Shown piece by piece: positions 1-8,747 of a stretch of DNA of 64,000 nt. The DNA comes from JAZKFT01 sp965246935 (lineage in GTDB: Bacteria > Bacteroidota > Bacteroidia > Chitinophagales > Chitinophagaceae), in assembly GCA_965246935.1 (NCBI GenBank), contig CBDFGC010000027.1, positions 3,747 through 67,746 of the forward strand, given 5' to 3'. Position 1 is the stretch's first letter, and each line of letters opens with the position of its first letter. Under the pieces are notes generated by a model. The model did not search any database. It was given only the letters and a program-made list of their open reading frames with translations, and was not told the DNA's origin. The position numbers were made by a program, and so were the translations under genes.

Positions 1-1634
1 GAGAATTCCTGGCGCATCCACAGCATTGATCTGGTGCTTACCAAAACGGCACAGTTGGAAATAGTGGACAGCCTGCGGTTGCAGCAACAAATGTTTCCGG
101 TGGGGCAACAGTTCTGGATGCCGCAGCAGACTACTTTTTTTGCATCCTTTGGTGCATTAGGCTTTAAAGCCAATGCCAACTTTGCAGCCGTTTATTCCGA
201 TTATAACTTGGATCCGGTGTTCGATAAAAAATCATTTGGCAAAGTAATCCGCACCGCTGATACATCGGCCAATAAAAAATCATTGGCTTACTGGGAAACG
301 ATACGGCCCGTTCCACTTACCGAAGAGGAATACAGCGACTATCGCAAAAAGGATACGCTGGAACAGAAGTATAATAATCCCCGTTACCTCGACTCACTGG
401 ACAGGAAACGCAACCGGGTGACCCCATTACGCACCATTTTATCCGGTGTAAATATCACCCGCCGCTCCAAAAAAATGTCGTACAGCATCGATCCCTTAAT
501 TGAAGCTATTAGCTACAACACAGTGGAAGGATTGGTTGTGAACATCGCACCACGCATTACGCATTACGGCGATACGGGATCATATACCATTACTCCCTTC
601 ACTCCGATATGGCTTTGCCAATAAACGCTCCGCAGGGTTCCGTCAGCATTAATAAAGTAATAGGCCGGAACTATTACAAGCGTTTTACCGTGAACCTGAG
701 TGGCGGACGTAATATGTTCCAGATTAATCCCGTAAACCCGATTACCGTTTTCCCCAACACCATTGGCAGCCTGCTGTATGAACAAAATTTTTTAAAGCTG
801 TACGAGAATACATTTGTTACGGTTGCTGCCAGCAAACGCCTGGCAGACGGACTTAGGGGTACGATTAGCTTTAGTTATGAAAAACGGCATTTACCGGAAA
901 ATGCTACCGATTATAAATGGCGGGATGTAAAAGACCGGCGCTTTACCAGCAATTATCCGGAAGAATTACCCGGCGGGCTTTTTCCCGATCATAAAGCATT
1001 GCTTACCAGCTTTAGCCTGCGCCTGCATCCCGGCCAGAAATATATTGAGTATCCGAACAGACGGTTTTCCGTAGGCAGCAACTTACCGGTGTTTCTGCTA
1101 TACTATACCCATGGGTGGAAAAATGCATTAGGTAGTGATGTTGATTTCGACAAATGGCGCTTTACTATGACAGATGAGTTAAGCCTGAAACTGGCAGGTG
1201 TGTTTCACTACCGGTTTACCATGGCGGGCTTTTTTAATAACCGAAAAGTTTTTTTACCGGATTATCATCATTTCTTAGGCAACCGTTCAGCACTGGCCGG
1301 TCCTTACCTGCAAACTTTTCAATTGGCCGAATATTATTTAAACAGCAATGCTGAAAGCTTTTTTGTATCTGCTAACCTGGAGCATCATTTTAATGGAGCC
1401 ATTACCAATAAAATACCTTTTGTACGAAAGCTGAACCTGGGATTGGTTGCCGGGATCAATACGTTTAATGTAAACAATAACAAGAACTATTTTGAAGGCT
1501 TTGTGGGAATAGAAAATATTCTGAAGCTTATCCGGATTGATGCAGTGTGGGGATATAAAGCAGAAAGCACTAAGCCACAGGCGGGCATACGGATTGGTTT
1601 TAGTGGCATTTTTACTGGTAATGGAATTGAATAA
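1..1634 (+). pseudogene. DUF5686 outer-membrane protein, 3' part, two frameshifts
   Basis: This is the C-terminal part of a large Bacteroidota outer-membrane protein of the DUF5686 family, whose members usually carry an N-terminal carboxypeptidase-like regulatory domain and a C-terminal beta-barrel; the start lies left of the window. The reading frame is open from base 1 (ENSWRIHSIDLVLTK) to about 600. It then runs for about 40 bases in a second frame (RYGFANKRSAGFRQH) and continues from about 640 in a third frame (INKVIGRNYYKRFTVNLSGG) to the stop at 1632-1634. The three stretches join into one plausible barrel sequence ending in GIRIGFSG, so two one-base indels separate them. I infer decay or sequencing error. 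Family assignment is from recall of the motif pattern; moderately sure. Confidence 0.72.
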
Positions 1635-1991
1635 ATCTAGTGGCGTTTGGTGGCAGCCGTAACATCAGTTGGTGGAAATGTTATCAATAATACCGGTAAC
1701 CATACCGGCTAAAATCAGGGTAATCAGTGTGTGAAGGTTACATCAAATCCTATTCATTTGACGCAAGACAATGAAACACAGAACAGGTATATGCCAACGT
1801 ATCAAAAACGTATTGTACTAACTACAATACGAAATGTATAACGTTAAGTGGTTGAAAATCAGTGTTAATTTTTTTTTGGAAGTACGTCTAATAACATCAA
1901 TATATTCGTTGAACCAACACCGCCTGTAAGGGCGATGAGTTTTACATTGAAGATCTTGTGGTTATCTTTCGTTTCTAAATAATACAAGATC

Positions 1992-2899
1992 ATGGAAAAA
2001 AAACAGTAAGCCCGCCAGCCATTGCGGCATTGGAAAAAGCCAGTCAGTATCTCTCCGTGGGCCATTACAGCCCCAACACCATCCGTAATTATTTAAGCGA
2101 ACTTCGCTATCTGTTCTGCTACTATGATGAGGTAAGCCCACAGGAGATTACAGAAGACCAGATCCTGGAGTACCTGGTGTACCTGACCAAAACATTGGGG
2201 TGTAGCCGCGTAAAATGCAAGATGGCTGCTCAAAGTATTGCCTTCTTTTGCCGTCATGTGCTCAAGCGCCCTTACCTCATTCCTTCCGTAGTCTATCCCC
2301 GCACCGCTACTACCCTGCCACCTGTTATGTCTCCACAAGAGATCAAGGCACTCATCGATACGGTAAGCAATAGTAAGCACCGGGCTATCATCATGCTGCT
2401 TTACAGCAGCGGCATGCGGGTAAGCGAAATAGCCAATCTGAGGATTACCGATATTGACAGCCCCAACATGCGCCATTAAAGTTGTACAGGGCAAAGGTGC
2501 CAAAGACCGCTATACCATTCTCTCCCAACAGGTGCTATTGGAACTCAGAGCTTACTACCTCATCTATAAGCCAAAACAATATCTGTTCAATGGACAGGGT
2601 GCAGGCAAGCCCTCAGCGTACGCAACATCCAGCACCTCGTACAAAAGGCACTCATCAAACTGGGCCTGGACAGCAAGCACTATACAGTGCATACCATCCG
2701 ACATAGTTTTGCCACCCATTTAGTAGATAATGGCACCGACCTGCACACCGTAAAGGAACTGCTGGGACATACTTGTCTGCAAACCACGATGCGTTATTTG
2801 CACCTGACCACCAGCCGCACCGATGGTATTATCAATCCTTATGATACCTTACCACAAAGCACGGCTGTAACAACATCAAAAAAGCAAACTACTAAATGA
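1992..2899 (+). pseudogene. Tyrosine recombinase of IS copy A (frameshifted)
   Basis: The protein is a XerC/D-like tyrosine recombinase of about 290 residues: an N-terminal SAM-like DNA-binding domain (ASQYLSVGHYSPNTIRNYLS), then a catalytic domain with the first Arg in SSGMRVSEIANL, the HTIRHSFATH box, the LLGH box and the nucleophilic Tyr in TTMRYLH. An extra C near 2472 and a missing base near 2612 shift the frame out and back; copy B lacks the extra C. The start is unclear. ATG at 1992 reaches a stop after five codons unless the ribosome slips by -1 on the A8 run at 1996-2003; otherwise a TTG at 2030 is the first start codon in frame. It stops seven bases before the transposase. Confidence 0.82.
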
Positions 2900-2906
2900 T
2901 GTTGTT

Positions 2907-4077
2907 ATGCTTGCTTATACAACCCCGAAGGCTACCGTGCAGCAGGTACTACAACAACACTATGAGCCGCGGGCAGCCACCAACCGGCATGTGCAAAAAG
3001 TGATGCAGCGCTTGATGGTTTGCCGCACTGCTGCCCTTGGCTATCATGCTTACCAATGCGGTGATGAAGCTTGCGCTCATATTAAGTATCAGTATCATAG
3101 CTGCCGTGACCGCCACTGCCCCAATTGTGGAGCAATGAAGAAACAGGAATGGATAGAAGCACGGATGCAGGAGTTACTGCCGGTGAAGTATTATCATGTC
3201 GTATTCACTTTGCCACATGAGCTTAACAGCCTCATACTTGGTCACCGTCAGCTACTGTTTAAGCTACTGTTCGATGCCTCTTCTCAAACGCTGCTCACTT
3301 TTGCCCGTGACCCGCAGTACCTGGATGCCGTACCCGGTATTATCAGCGTGCTACATAGTTGGGGACAGCAACTAAGCTTTCATCCCCATATCCATTGCAT
3401 TGTTAGTGGAGGTGGCATCACCAATGACAACACCTGGAAAGAAGCCAGGAAAAACAGTTATCGTTTTCTCTTCCCCGTAAAGGCCATGAACATCGTCTAC
3501 CGGGCCAAGTTCCTGCAAGGGTTGCAGCAGTTGATCAGTAAGGGGGAAGTGGTGATGGCGGATGGCACGGATGGCAAATGGCTGATCAATCTGCTCTATC
3601 AGAAAGAGTGGGTGGTATATGCCAAAGCACCGTTTGGCGGGCCACAGGCCGTGATCGAATACCTGGGCAGATACACGCACAAAGTAGCTATCAGCAATCA
3701 TCGGATAAGCAGTCTCAATGAAGAAGCGGGTACGGTGACCTTTGATTACAAGGATTATGCAGATGCCAGTAAGCAAAAGCAGATGAGCTTATCGGGCAGT
3801 GAGTTTATCCGGCGTTTTTGAGCAGCACATACTACCGAAGGGCTTTACCAAAATACGGACATATGGCTACCTGGCAAACCGCAACCGGCACACCAGGATT
3901 AATGAAGTGCTCAAAAGCATGCAGTTGCCGGTGCACAAGGGGTTGGTAAAAGTGTTATTGGAGGTGCGGCTCAAAGAACAGTATGGCATAGCGGTGGCGG
4001 AGTGCCCGGTGTGCAAAAACAAAACGCTGCGGCTGATAGCCGTGTACAACCCCTGGAAGAAAAGTGATGACGGGTGA
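2907..4077 (+). pseudogene. IS91-family transposase of IS copy A (one frameshift)
   Basis: This is a rolling-circle (HUH) transposase of the IS91/IS801 group. The N-terminal zinc-binding module shows CRTAALGYHAYQCGDEAC and CRDRHCPNCG. The Y2 transposase domain follows with the HUH-like stretch FHPHIHCIVSGGG and the tyrosine motif YLGRYTHKVAISNHR. The frame breaks at the T5 run near 3815-3820: the upstream frame ends RRF-stop, while removing one T gives RRFEQHILPKGF, matching the intact homologue at 12336-13484 (RRFSQHILPKGF). The remaining 92 residues continue to 4077. A single homopolymer base is enough to explain it, so sequencing error cannot be excluded. Confidence 0.83.
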
Positions 4078-4368
4078 GAGAGGTAAGGGGGTGCACTGTT
4101 TGAGGGGAAGTGGAAAGGCAACGCCTGAAGGACGTGCTGGCAGGGATATGGCCGGCATTAAAAAAAGAAGGTATTAAAAGATACAAACATGCAACAAATA
4201 GCTACTTTAGCCAGCCTTTGGCTGGCTGCCGGGCCACAATAAGGCAAAAACAACTATTTGAAAAGCAAAACCGATGATAAAAAACCAACAAATGCAAGAG
4301 TGTAGTCCGATACTTTCCTCCTAATGGTAACATTACGGCGGTGTCGGTCAACTTAAAAGTATACCGCA

Positions 4369-4399
4369 AAGCCCCACAATACCTAAACATGCGGGGCTT
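4369..4399 (+). terminator. Hairpin in the right end of IS copy A
   Basis: AAGCCCC and GGGGCTT form a stem around a loop of about 17 bases near the right end of the element. Copy B has a longer stem at the same place. It could be the terminator of the element's operon or the hairpin that IS91-type ends use; the sequence does not decide between them. Confidence 0.5.
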
Positions 4400-4532
4400 C
4401 TTCAGGGGGCCTTGCGGATACTTTTCTTTTTGTTGTGCGTCATTCTACGTGATACCCTACGAACTAGAATTCAAATAACTTGAGAAGAGAAAAAATACCC
4501 ATCTTTAAATTTAAAATCAAAACAATAAGAAA

Positions 4533-5243
4533 ATGAAACGTGCAATAATAATTGGTGCCGCAAAGCCAGGTTATTCAGAAGCTATAACAAGGAAGATGAT
4601 AAGCGATGGAATTTTCGTAATAGGAACGTTTGATGGAGAGTATTCAGACAATGCTAACGTTTTATCCAACGAGTTTGGGAAAGACAAACTAATGCTTCAA
4701 GAGGTTGACTTAATTTCAAGAGTTTCTATGGATAGTTTTATTACGTCAATAACATCAAATTTTGACGGGATTGTTTTTGCACAGTTTTTCTTTGAGATGG
4801 AAAACCCCGACGAATTTGACCACAGCATTTGGGACAAAAGTTTAGCCATAAACTTAACTGCACCAAATTATCTACTTCACGAGTTAAAAGACAAAATGAA
4901 CATTGATAGCTCAAACATCATTATAACAAGCACGGAAGCGTATCGGGGTTCGTATGGAGCGTCTGCATATTCAGCTACAAAAGCTGCAGTTCATAATCTT
5001 GTAAAAAGTCTAGCAAATACTTTAGGTAAAAGGAAAATAAGGGTAAACGCTTTACCATCGGGTTGGATAGGTGGAGAAATGGACACAGATGAAGTTTTTA
5101 ATAAGTCAAGAGAATTAACGCCATTAGGACGACTTGGAAACGCAGATGAAATCGCTAATGTTGTTTCTTTTCTATTTTCAAAAGAATCTTCCTTTATTAA
5201 TGGAACAACGCTAATTGGCAGACGGCGGATACTTGGCTTCTGA
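4533..5243 (+). CDS. SDR-family oxidoreductase (C-terminus frameshifted)
   Basis: This is a short-chain dehydrogenase/reductase with a Rossmann fold. The dinucleotide-binding loop near residues 8-15 is unusual (GAAKPGYSEA instead of TGxxxGxG). The catalytic Ser lies in IIITSTEAY and the YxxxK pair in YSATKAA, so an enzyme is likely but its substrate is unknown. The last residues (LIGRRRILGF) do not fit the family. Deleting one G of the pair near 5216 restores the usual ending LIADGGYLAS and carries the frame to a stop at 5281-5283, nine bases before the next gene. The gene is AT-rich compared with the chromosome and is first in a four-gene group, which suggests acquired DNA. Confidence 0.8.
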   Translation: MKRAIIIGAAKPGYSEAITRKMISDGIFVIGTFDGEYSDNANVLSNEFGKDKLMLQEVDLISRVSMDSFITSITSNFDGIVFAQFFFEMENPDEFDHSIWDKSLAINLTAPNYLLHELKDKMNIDSSNIIITSTEAYRGSYGASAYSATKAAVHNLVKSLANTLGKRKIRVNALPSGWIGGEMDTDEVFNKSRELTPLGRLGNADEIANVVSFLFSKESSFINGTTLIGRRRILGF

Positions 5244-5291
5244 CCCTTTATCAAAGTATGAGTTTGACGAACTAAATAAATAACAATTACT

Positions 5292-6122
5292 ATGGACAGC
5301 ACGTCACTAGCGAAACAAATTTCAGAAACACAATGGTATGTTTGGTTTTCAATCGTAGCAGGTATTGCATCAATAATAGCTTTACTCATCCCAAACTTTA
5401 GAATACACATTATGAACGGATTACAAAAATCAATTGAATGGATATATTGTAAATTCGGAGATGTCAAAATTAGAAAAATTCAAAGTCACATTCATTCATT
5501 CATTGAATCAGAAGATGGGAAAAAGTATTTGGCCAATAACTCAAATAAGGAACTGAAGAAAAAACTTCTTACGTCTATCAAAGCTTTAAAAAAGCACAAA
5601 AACACCACCCAGTTTCAAGAGGATGTATACTATTTGTATTTGTTTTCCTTACTAGAAAAGGCAAAAGATAAAATTTGGGCGGCATCTATTAGCGACCCTT
5701 TAGAATGGACTGATAGCGAGGAAGAGAAGTTATTTTTAAAACTCAATATAAAAGCCTCTGAAAGAAGAATTTTGGTTGAGAGAATATTCATTATTGACAA
5801 AGCCCAAATGCAAGATTTTTTGGCAATTAGTCCAATAAAAGAGCAAATTAAACAACATGAAAAAAGCGAGTATTATTATACATATTATGCCTATAAAGAA
5901 GATATAGATGTTTCTTTACTTAGAGATATTGCAAGCGGTTTTCTGGCATTTGACGATTTGGCAATTGCAAAAGATGTTTTTTCGGATAAAGAAATTAGGG
6001 GCATTATTGAAATAGAATCGTTTTTGAGACACAATAAGATTTTTACTAAATTAAGAACGGCGGCTCATCCACTTGATTCCAATTATTATAAAACAATAAC
6101 TGGAACAAATTTAAATGACTAA
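5292..6122 (+). CDS. Hypothetical membrane-anchored protein
   Basis: I do not recognise a family for this 276-residue protein. One hydrophobic segment near residues 16-35 (WYVWFSIVAGIASIIALLIP) should anchor it in the inner membrane, with the rest probably cytoplasmic. The body is rich in Lys, Glu and Ile. It contains an alpha-helical stretch (about 60-110) and a region (about 120-240) with WAASISDPLEW and a SLLRDIASGFLAFDD segment, loosely like the inactive nuclease or sensor domains of accessory genes; that likeness is only an impression. It lies nine bases after the repaired SDR stop and four bases before the methyltransferase, so the four genes probably form one transcript. Confidence 0.6.
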   Translation: MDSTSLAKQISETQWYVWFSIVAGIASIIALLIPNFRIHIMNGLQKSIEWIYCKFGDVKIRKIQSHIHSFIESEDGKKYLANNSNKELKKKLLTSIKALKKHKNTTQFQEDVYYLYLFSLLEKAKDKIWAASISDPLEWTDSEEEKLFLKLNIKASERRILVERIFIIDKAQMQDFLAISPIKEQIKQHEKSEYYYTYYAYKEDIDVSLLRDIASGFLAFDDLAIAKDVFSDKEIRGIIEIESFLRHNKIFTKLRTAAHPLDSNYYKTITGTNLND

Positions 6123-6125
6123 GGA

Positions 6126-6872
6126 ATGGATAATAGAACCTGGATTGACATTAATAAATCTTACTGGGATAGCCTAGCTAACAAATACAATTCATTGTAC
6201 AATGACCAATGGAGTATTTTAGAGAATAACTACATTTCTTCAAAATTAACAGAAATAGTTTATAAGAATGAAAACAGAATTCTAGATTTAGGTTGTGGCA
6301 CAGGCTTAGGGCTTGAGCTTTTCTCTCAAACAGGTTTAAGAATTGATTATGTTGGAATAGACTTATCTAATGAAATGATACAAGAACTAAAAATAAATCA
6401 TAGTTCAGTTACGGCAGTAGAGGGTTCAATGAGTAATTTGAGTTTTTTTCTTTCAAATTCTTTTGATAATGTTATTAGCTTGTTTACTTCATTTTCGTAC
6501 ACAGATGACCTAAAAAAGACTGTTTCGGAAATACATAGAGTTCTGAAACCTGGTGGTAAAATATTAGTCTCTGTAATTAGTAAATATTCACTACGAAGAT
6601 TAATTAATTTTAAATTTGGGAATATGGAAGAATATAAGACAAGAGGAACAATTTCTAAAGAATTTTCGGAAGCTTGGGTTTTCAATAGAAGCGATTTAAA
6701 AGACCTATTTTCTGAAAGCAACTTTAAAGACATTAAAGTTGAAGGTTATAACCCTTTTGCAGGAATAGCTTTTTTAACGAATCGTCCTAAAAGTTGGAAG
6801 TTTAATTTATGGCTTTCAAAATCATTACCATTTTTAAGTCATGAATTATTAATAACTGCAACTAAAAATTAG
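6126..6872 (+). CDS. Class I SAM-dependent methyltransferase
   Basis: The protein has the Rossmann-type methyltransferase fold. Motif I is LDLGCGTG at residues 53-60, the acidic end of strand 2 is YVGIDLSNEM, and motif IV is near VISLFTSFSYTDD, followed by HRVLKPGGKILVSV (motif VI), typical of Methyltransf_11/25 enzymes acting on small molecules. The substrate is unknown. It begins four bases after the preceding gene and ends six bases before the 2OG oxygenase gene, so the two are probably translated from one mRNA and could act in the same small-molecule modification. Codon use is AT-rich, like the rest of the gene group. Confidence 0.85.
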   Translation: MDNRTWIDINKSYWDSLANKYNSLYNDQWSILENNYISSKLTEIVYKNENRILDLGCGTGLGLELFSQTGLRIDYVGIDLSNEMIQELKINHSSVTAVEGSMSNLSFFLSNSFDNVISLFTSFSYTDDLKKTVSEIHRVLKPGGKILVSVISKYSLRRLINFKFGNMEEYKTRGTISKEFSEAWVFNRSDLKDLFSESNFKDIKVEGYNPFAGIAFLTNRPKSWKFNLWLSKSLPFLSHELLITATKN

Positions 6873-6877
6873 TTTTA

Positions 6878-7510
6878 ATGTTTGACGAATCCCATATATA
6901 TGCCTCATTCAACTTGATTGAATTAGGTTTGTTACCAGAGAATTGGGCTGCTCAAATATTAAAAGTAGCAGAAAACGATTCTTATCTTGTAAAATTAGAT
7001 GGTAAATCTTCAACATCTAGGGAGCCAAAAGATACTGACGGAGCAGAAGTATTTGTTGTAGAAGGAGACATAATTGCCCAAAAGTTAAATTGGCTTCACA
7101 ATCTTTATCAGAACGAATTTTTAGAATTTGCAAATGCCAATTTTATTGGTAGTTATGACTATGCTAAAAACATAAAGTCAGGAACAAATATCAATCTATT
7201 AAAAGGTAAAAACGCAAGGTATGAATGGCATGTTGATAGCAATCCTTTGACAGGGGTACTTTTTGTAACGACACACAACAAAGGTGACGGGGGGGAGTTG
7301 ATATTTAAGTTACCAACTGAAACAATAATTGTTTACCCTAAAACGGGGACTCTTATTTTATTTGACGCAAGGCAAATTCCGCATACAGTCTTACCATTGC
7401 AAAAAGAAGGAATTAGAATTAGTGTACCGCTTAACTTTTATTACAGTGGACAAGCACAAATTAGACCAGAAGATTTGGACTCTTACATTTACAAGAAACC
7501 AGACCAGTGA
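6878..7510 (+). CDS. 2-oxoglutarate/Fe(II)-dependent oxygenase
   Basis: The 210-residue protein has the jelly-roll dioxygenase signature: the iron-binding HxD is H118 and D120 (YEWHVDSNP), the distal His is H169 (RQIPHTVLPL), and the 2-oxoglutarate-binding Arg is R180 (GIRISVPL). This spacing fits the prolyl-hydroxylase-like 2OG-FeII_Oxy_3 group. The expected reaction is hydroxylation or a related oxidation of an unknown substrate with 2-oxoglutarate and O2. It is the last gene of the group. The attC-like inverted repeat starts 14 bases after its stop codon, the usual position of a cassette-end recombination site. Confidence 0.82.
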   Translation: MFDESHIYASFNLIELGLLPENWAAQILKVAENDSYLVKLDGKSSTSREPKDTDGAEVFVVEGDIIAQKLNWLHNLYQNEFLEFANANFIGSYDYAKNIKSGTNINLLKGKNARYEWHVDSNPLTGVLFVTTHNKGDGGELIFKLPTETIIVYPKTGTLILFDARQIPHTVLPLQKEGIRISVPLNFYYSGQAQIRPEDLDSYIYKKPDQ

Positions 7511-7524
7511 GAAGAAGAACGAAC

Positions 7525-7722
7525 GCACAACAGGGGGTTTGGCGTTATTGGGGCTGACGTAATAACAATGAGCTTTTTATAACTCTATGGGGCTTTTGCT
7601 CCAGCTTGACGGAATGCTATTTGGCTTTTGTTGTTTTCTTCATCATCAGTTTTTCAATCAGCAGCAGTTCCTGGCAGACGGAATTCTATTTCCCCAACAA
7701 CGCCAAGCCCTGTTCGTTAGCA
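7525..7722. repeat. attC-like inverted repeat E1
   Basis: A 198-base imperfect palindrome. The left arm begins GCACAAC and continues GGGGGTTTGGCGTTATTGGGG; the right arm is CCCCAACAACGCCAAGCCC followed by TGTTCGTTAGCA. The outer triplets AAC and GTT are at the places where attC sites have their invariant bases, and the inner boxes (TTTGGCGTT/AACGCCAAG) act as the second pair. The interior also holds inverted GC-rich bits. E2 has nearly the same arms with a different interior. I infer a recombination site ending one gene cassette and starting the next; no integrase is present to prove it. Confidence 0.6.
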
Positions 7723-7765
7723 GCAACCAATAACGACACAGACTAACCATACAAAACTTATTGGC

Positions 7766-8017
7766 TTGCTTGACCAAGCTGAAAAATTAGCAAGTGAATT
7801 TCAAGGCGGTTACTCTGGACAATTTTTATCAGTAGAAGAATTTCATCGAGCATTGTTTGACAGCATCAATAAATTCAAACAAGGCGACAAAACGCAACTT
7901 GACAAATTGTATATCTGGTTCTTACCGACTTCTTGTTGGGACGATTTTATCGGAAAAGAAGGACAAGATTTAGCAAACGAAATCAGCGGACTTCTATCAA
8001 CAATGACAAGGACATAA
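7766..8017 (+). CDS. Small hypothetical protein upstream of the CDI immunity gene
   Basis: An 83-residue acidic protein (EFQGGYSGQFLSVEEFHRAL, FLPTSCWDDFIGKEGQDLAN) with no signal peptide and no membrane segment. I know no function for it. Its stop codon overlaps the ATG of the next gene (TAATG at 8015-8019), so the two are translationally coupled and probably work together as an immunity or accessory pair. The annotated start is TTG; the frame stays open upstream (KLIGLLDQAEKLASEF), so the true start may be a few codons earlier. It sits directly after E1, within one cassette-like unit. Confidence 0.62.
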   Translation: MLDQAEKLASEFQGGYSGQFLSVEEFHRALFDSINKFKQGDKTQLDKLYIWFLPTSCWDDFIGKEGQDLANEISGLLSTMTRT

Positions 8018-8424
8018 TGAAATTTGAGAACAACTGGCGACAAAAAACTCTTGAAAATCTTGAAAAAGACTATTGGGACAATCCAGACTATGACAGCCAT
8101 TTAGTAAGACGTTGCCATGAACTTAGAAAACTTACGTTGGACAATTTCACAACAGAAGATTTAAGAATAATGATTGGACAACAAATTAGCTTAGACTATT
8201 TAATTCCTTTGGCACTTGAAGTTTTGACAGTTGATTTGTTTGCGGAAGGCGATTTTTTTGAAGGCGACCTTTTAAAAAATGTACTATCAATTAAAACAGA
8301 CTTTTGGGACAGCAATAAAAATTATTGGTTAACTCTTGACAATCTAATTCAGGACAGACGAAGTGAAATTAATGCCCATAAGTTTGACACTACCAACTTT
8401 GACAAAAGCATTCATCGGCATTGA
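8017..8424 (+). CDS. CdiI-type immunity protein (contact-dependent inhibition)
   Basis: A 135-residue protein resembling the contact-dependent growth inhibition immunity family: LENLEKDYW near the N-terminus, then DSHLVRRCHELRK, LTTEDLRIMIGQQISLDYL-like helices and AEGDFFEGDLLKNVL. Such proteins bind and neutralise a matching C-terminal toxin domain delivered by neighbours. No toxin or CdiA-like gene is in the window, so this looks like an orphan immunity gene that protects against foreign toxins. ATG at 8017 is chosen because it overlaps the preceding stop. The attC-like repeat E2 begins 14 bases after its stop. Confidence 0.72.
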   Translation: MKFENNWRQKTLENLEKDYWDNPDYDSHLVRRCHELRKLTLDNFTTEDLRIMIGQQISLDYLIPLALEVLTVDLFAEGDFFEGDLLKNVLSIKTDFWDSNKNYWLTLDNLIQDRRSEINAHKFDTTNFDKSIHRH

Positions 8425-8437
8425 GAAGCAAGGCTGC

Positions 8438-8632
8438 ACACAACATGGGGTTTGGCGTTATTGGGGCAGGACGTTGGCACTTCGGCTGTAGTTCGCTATC
8501 AGCTTCGGTTTCGGCTTGACGTTAATAATTTAGCTTTAGTTGTTATTTTCAACTTTTAAAACAATATTAGGCTTCAGTTGTCGGCAGACGTTTTTCAAAT
8601 ATCCCAACAACGCCAAGCCCTGTTCGTTGAAC
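8438..8632. repeat. attC-like inverted repeat E2
   Basis: A second imperfect palindrome with arms ACACAAC-ATGGGGTTTGGCGTTATTGGGG and CCCAACAACGCCAAGCCC-TGTTCGTTGAAC. The arms are almost identical to E1, while the roughly 140-base interior differs except for GGCAGACG near the right arm. IS copy B starts at or inside the right core (GTTGAAC), so the element has inserted at the recombination core or was joined there. Confidence 0.6.
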
Positions 8633-8747
8633 CAACACCGCCTATTGAGGCGGTGAGTTTTACGTTGCCGATCTTGTGGTTATCTTTCGTTTCTAAATAT
8701 TACAAGATCATGGAAAAAAAACAGTAAGCCCGCAAGCCATTGCGGCA

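Larger units (their letters stand above)
1905..4458 (+). mobile_element. IS91-type element with tyrosine recombinase, copy A
   Basis: A 2.55 kb element holds a tyrosine recombinase gene followed by an IS91-type (Y2/HUH) transposase gene, both on the plus strand. The limits come from comparison with the second copy at 8623-9969. Both begin with TTCGTTGAACCAACACCGCC and share a long 3' non-coding tail with a GC-rich hairpin, ending near the shared bases ACCCT. Both reading frames of this copy carry one-base indels. IS91 elements move by rolling-circle replication and do not make target duplications, and none is seen here. The exact ends are uncertain by a few bases, because the first six shared bases may belong to the target. 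Confidence 0.8.
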
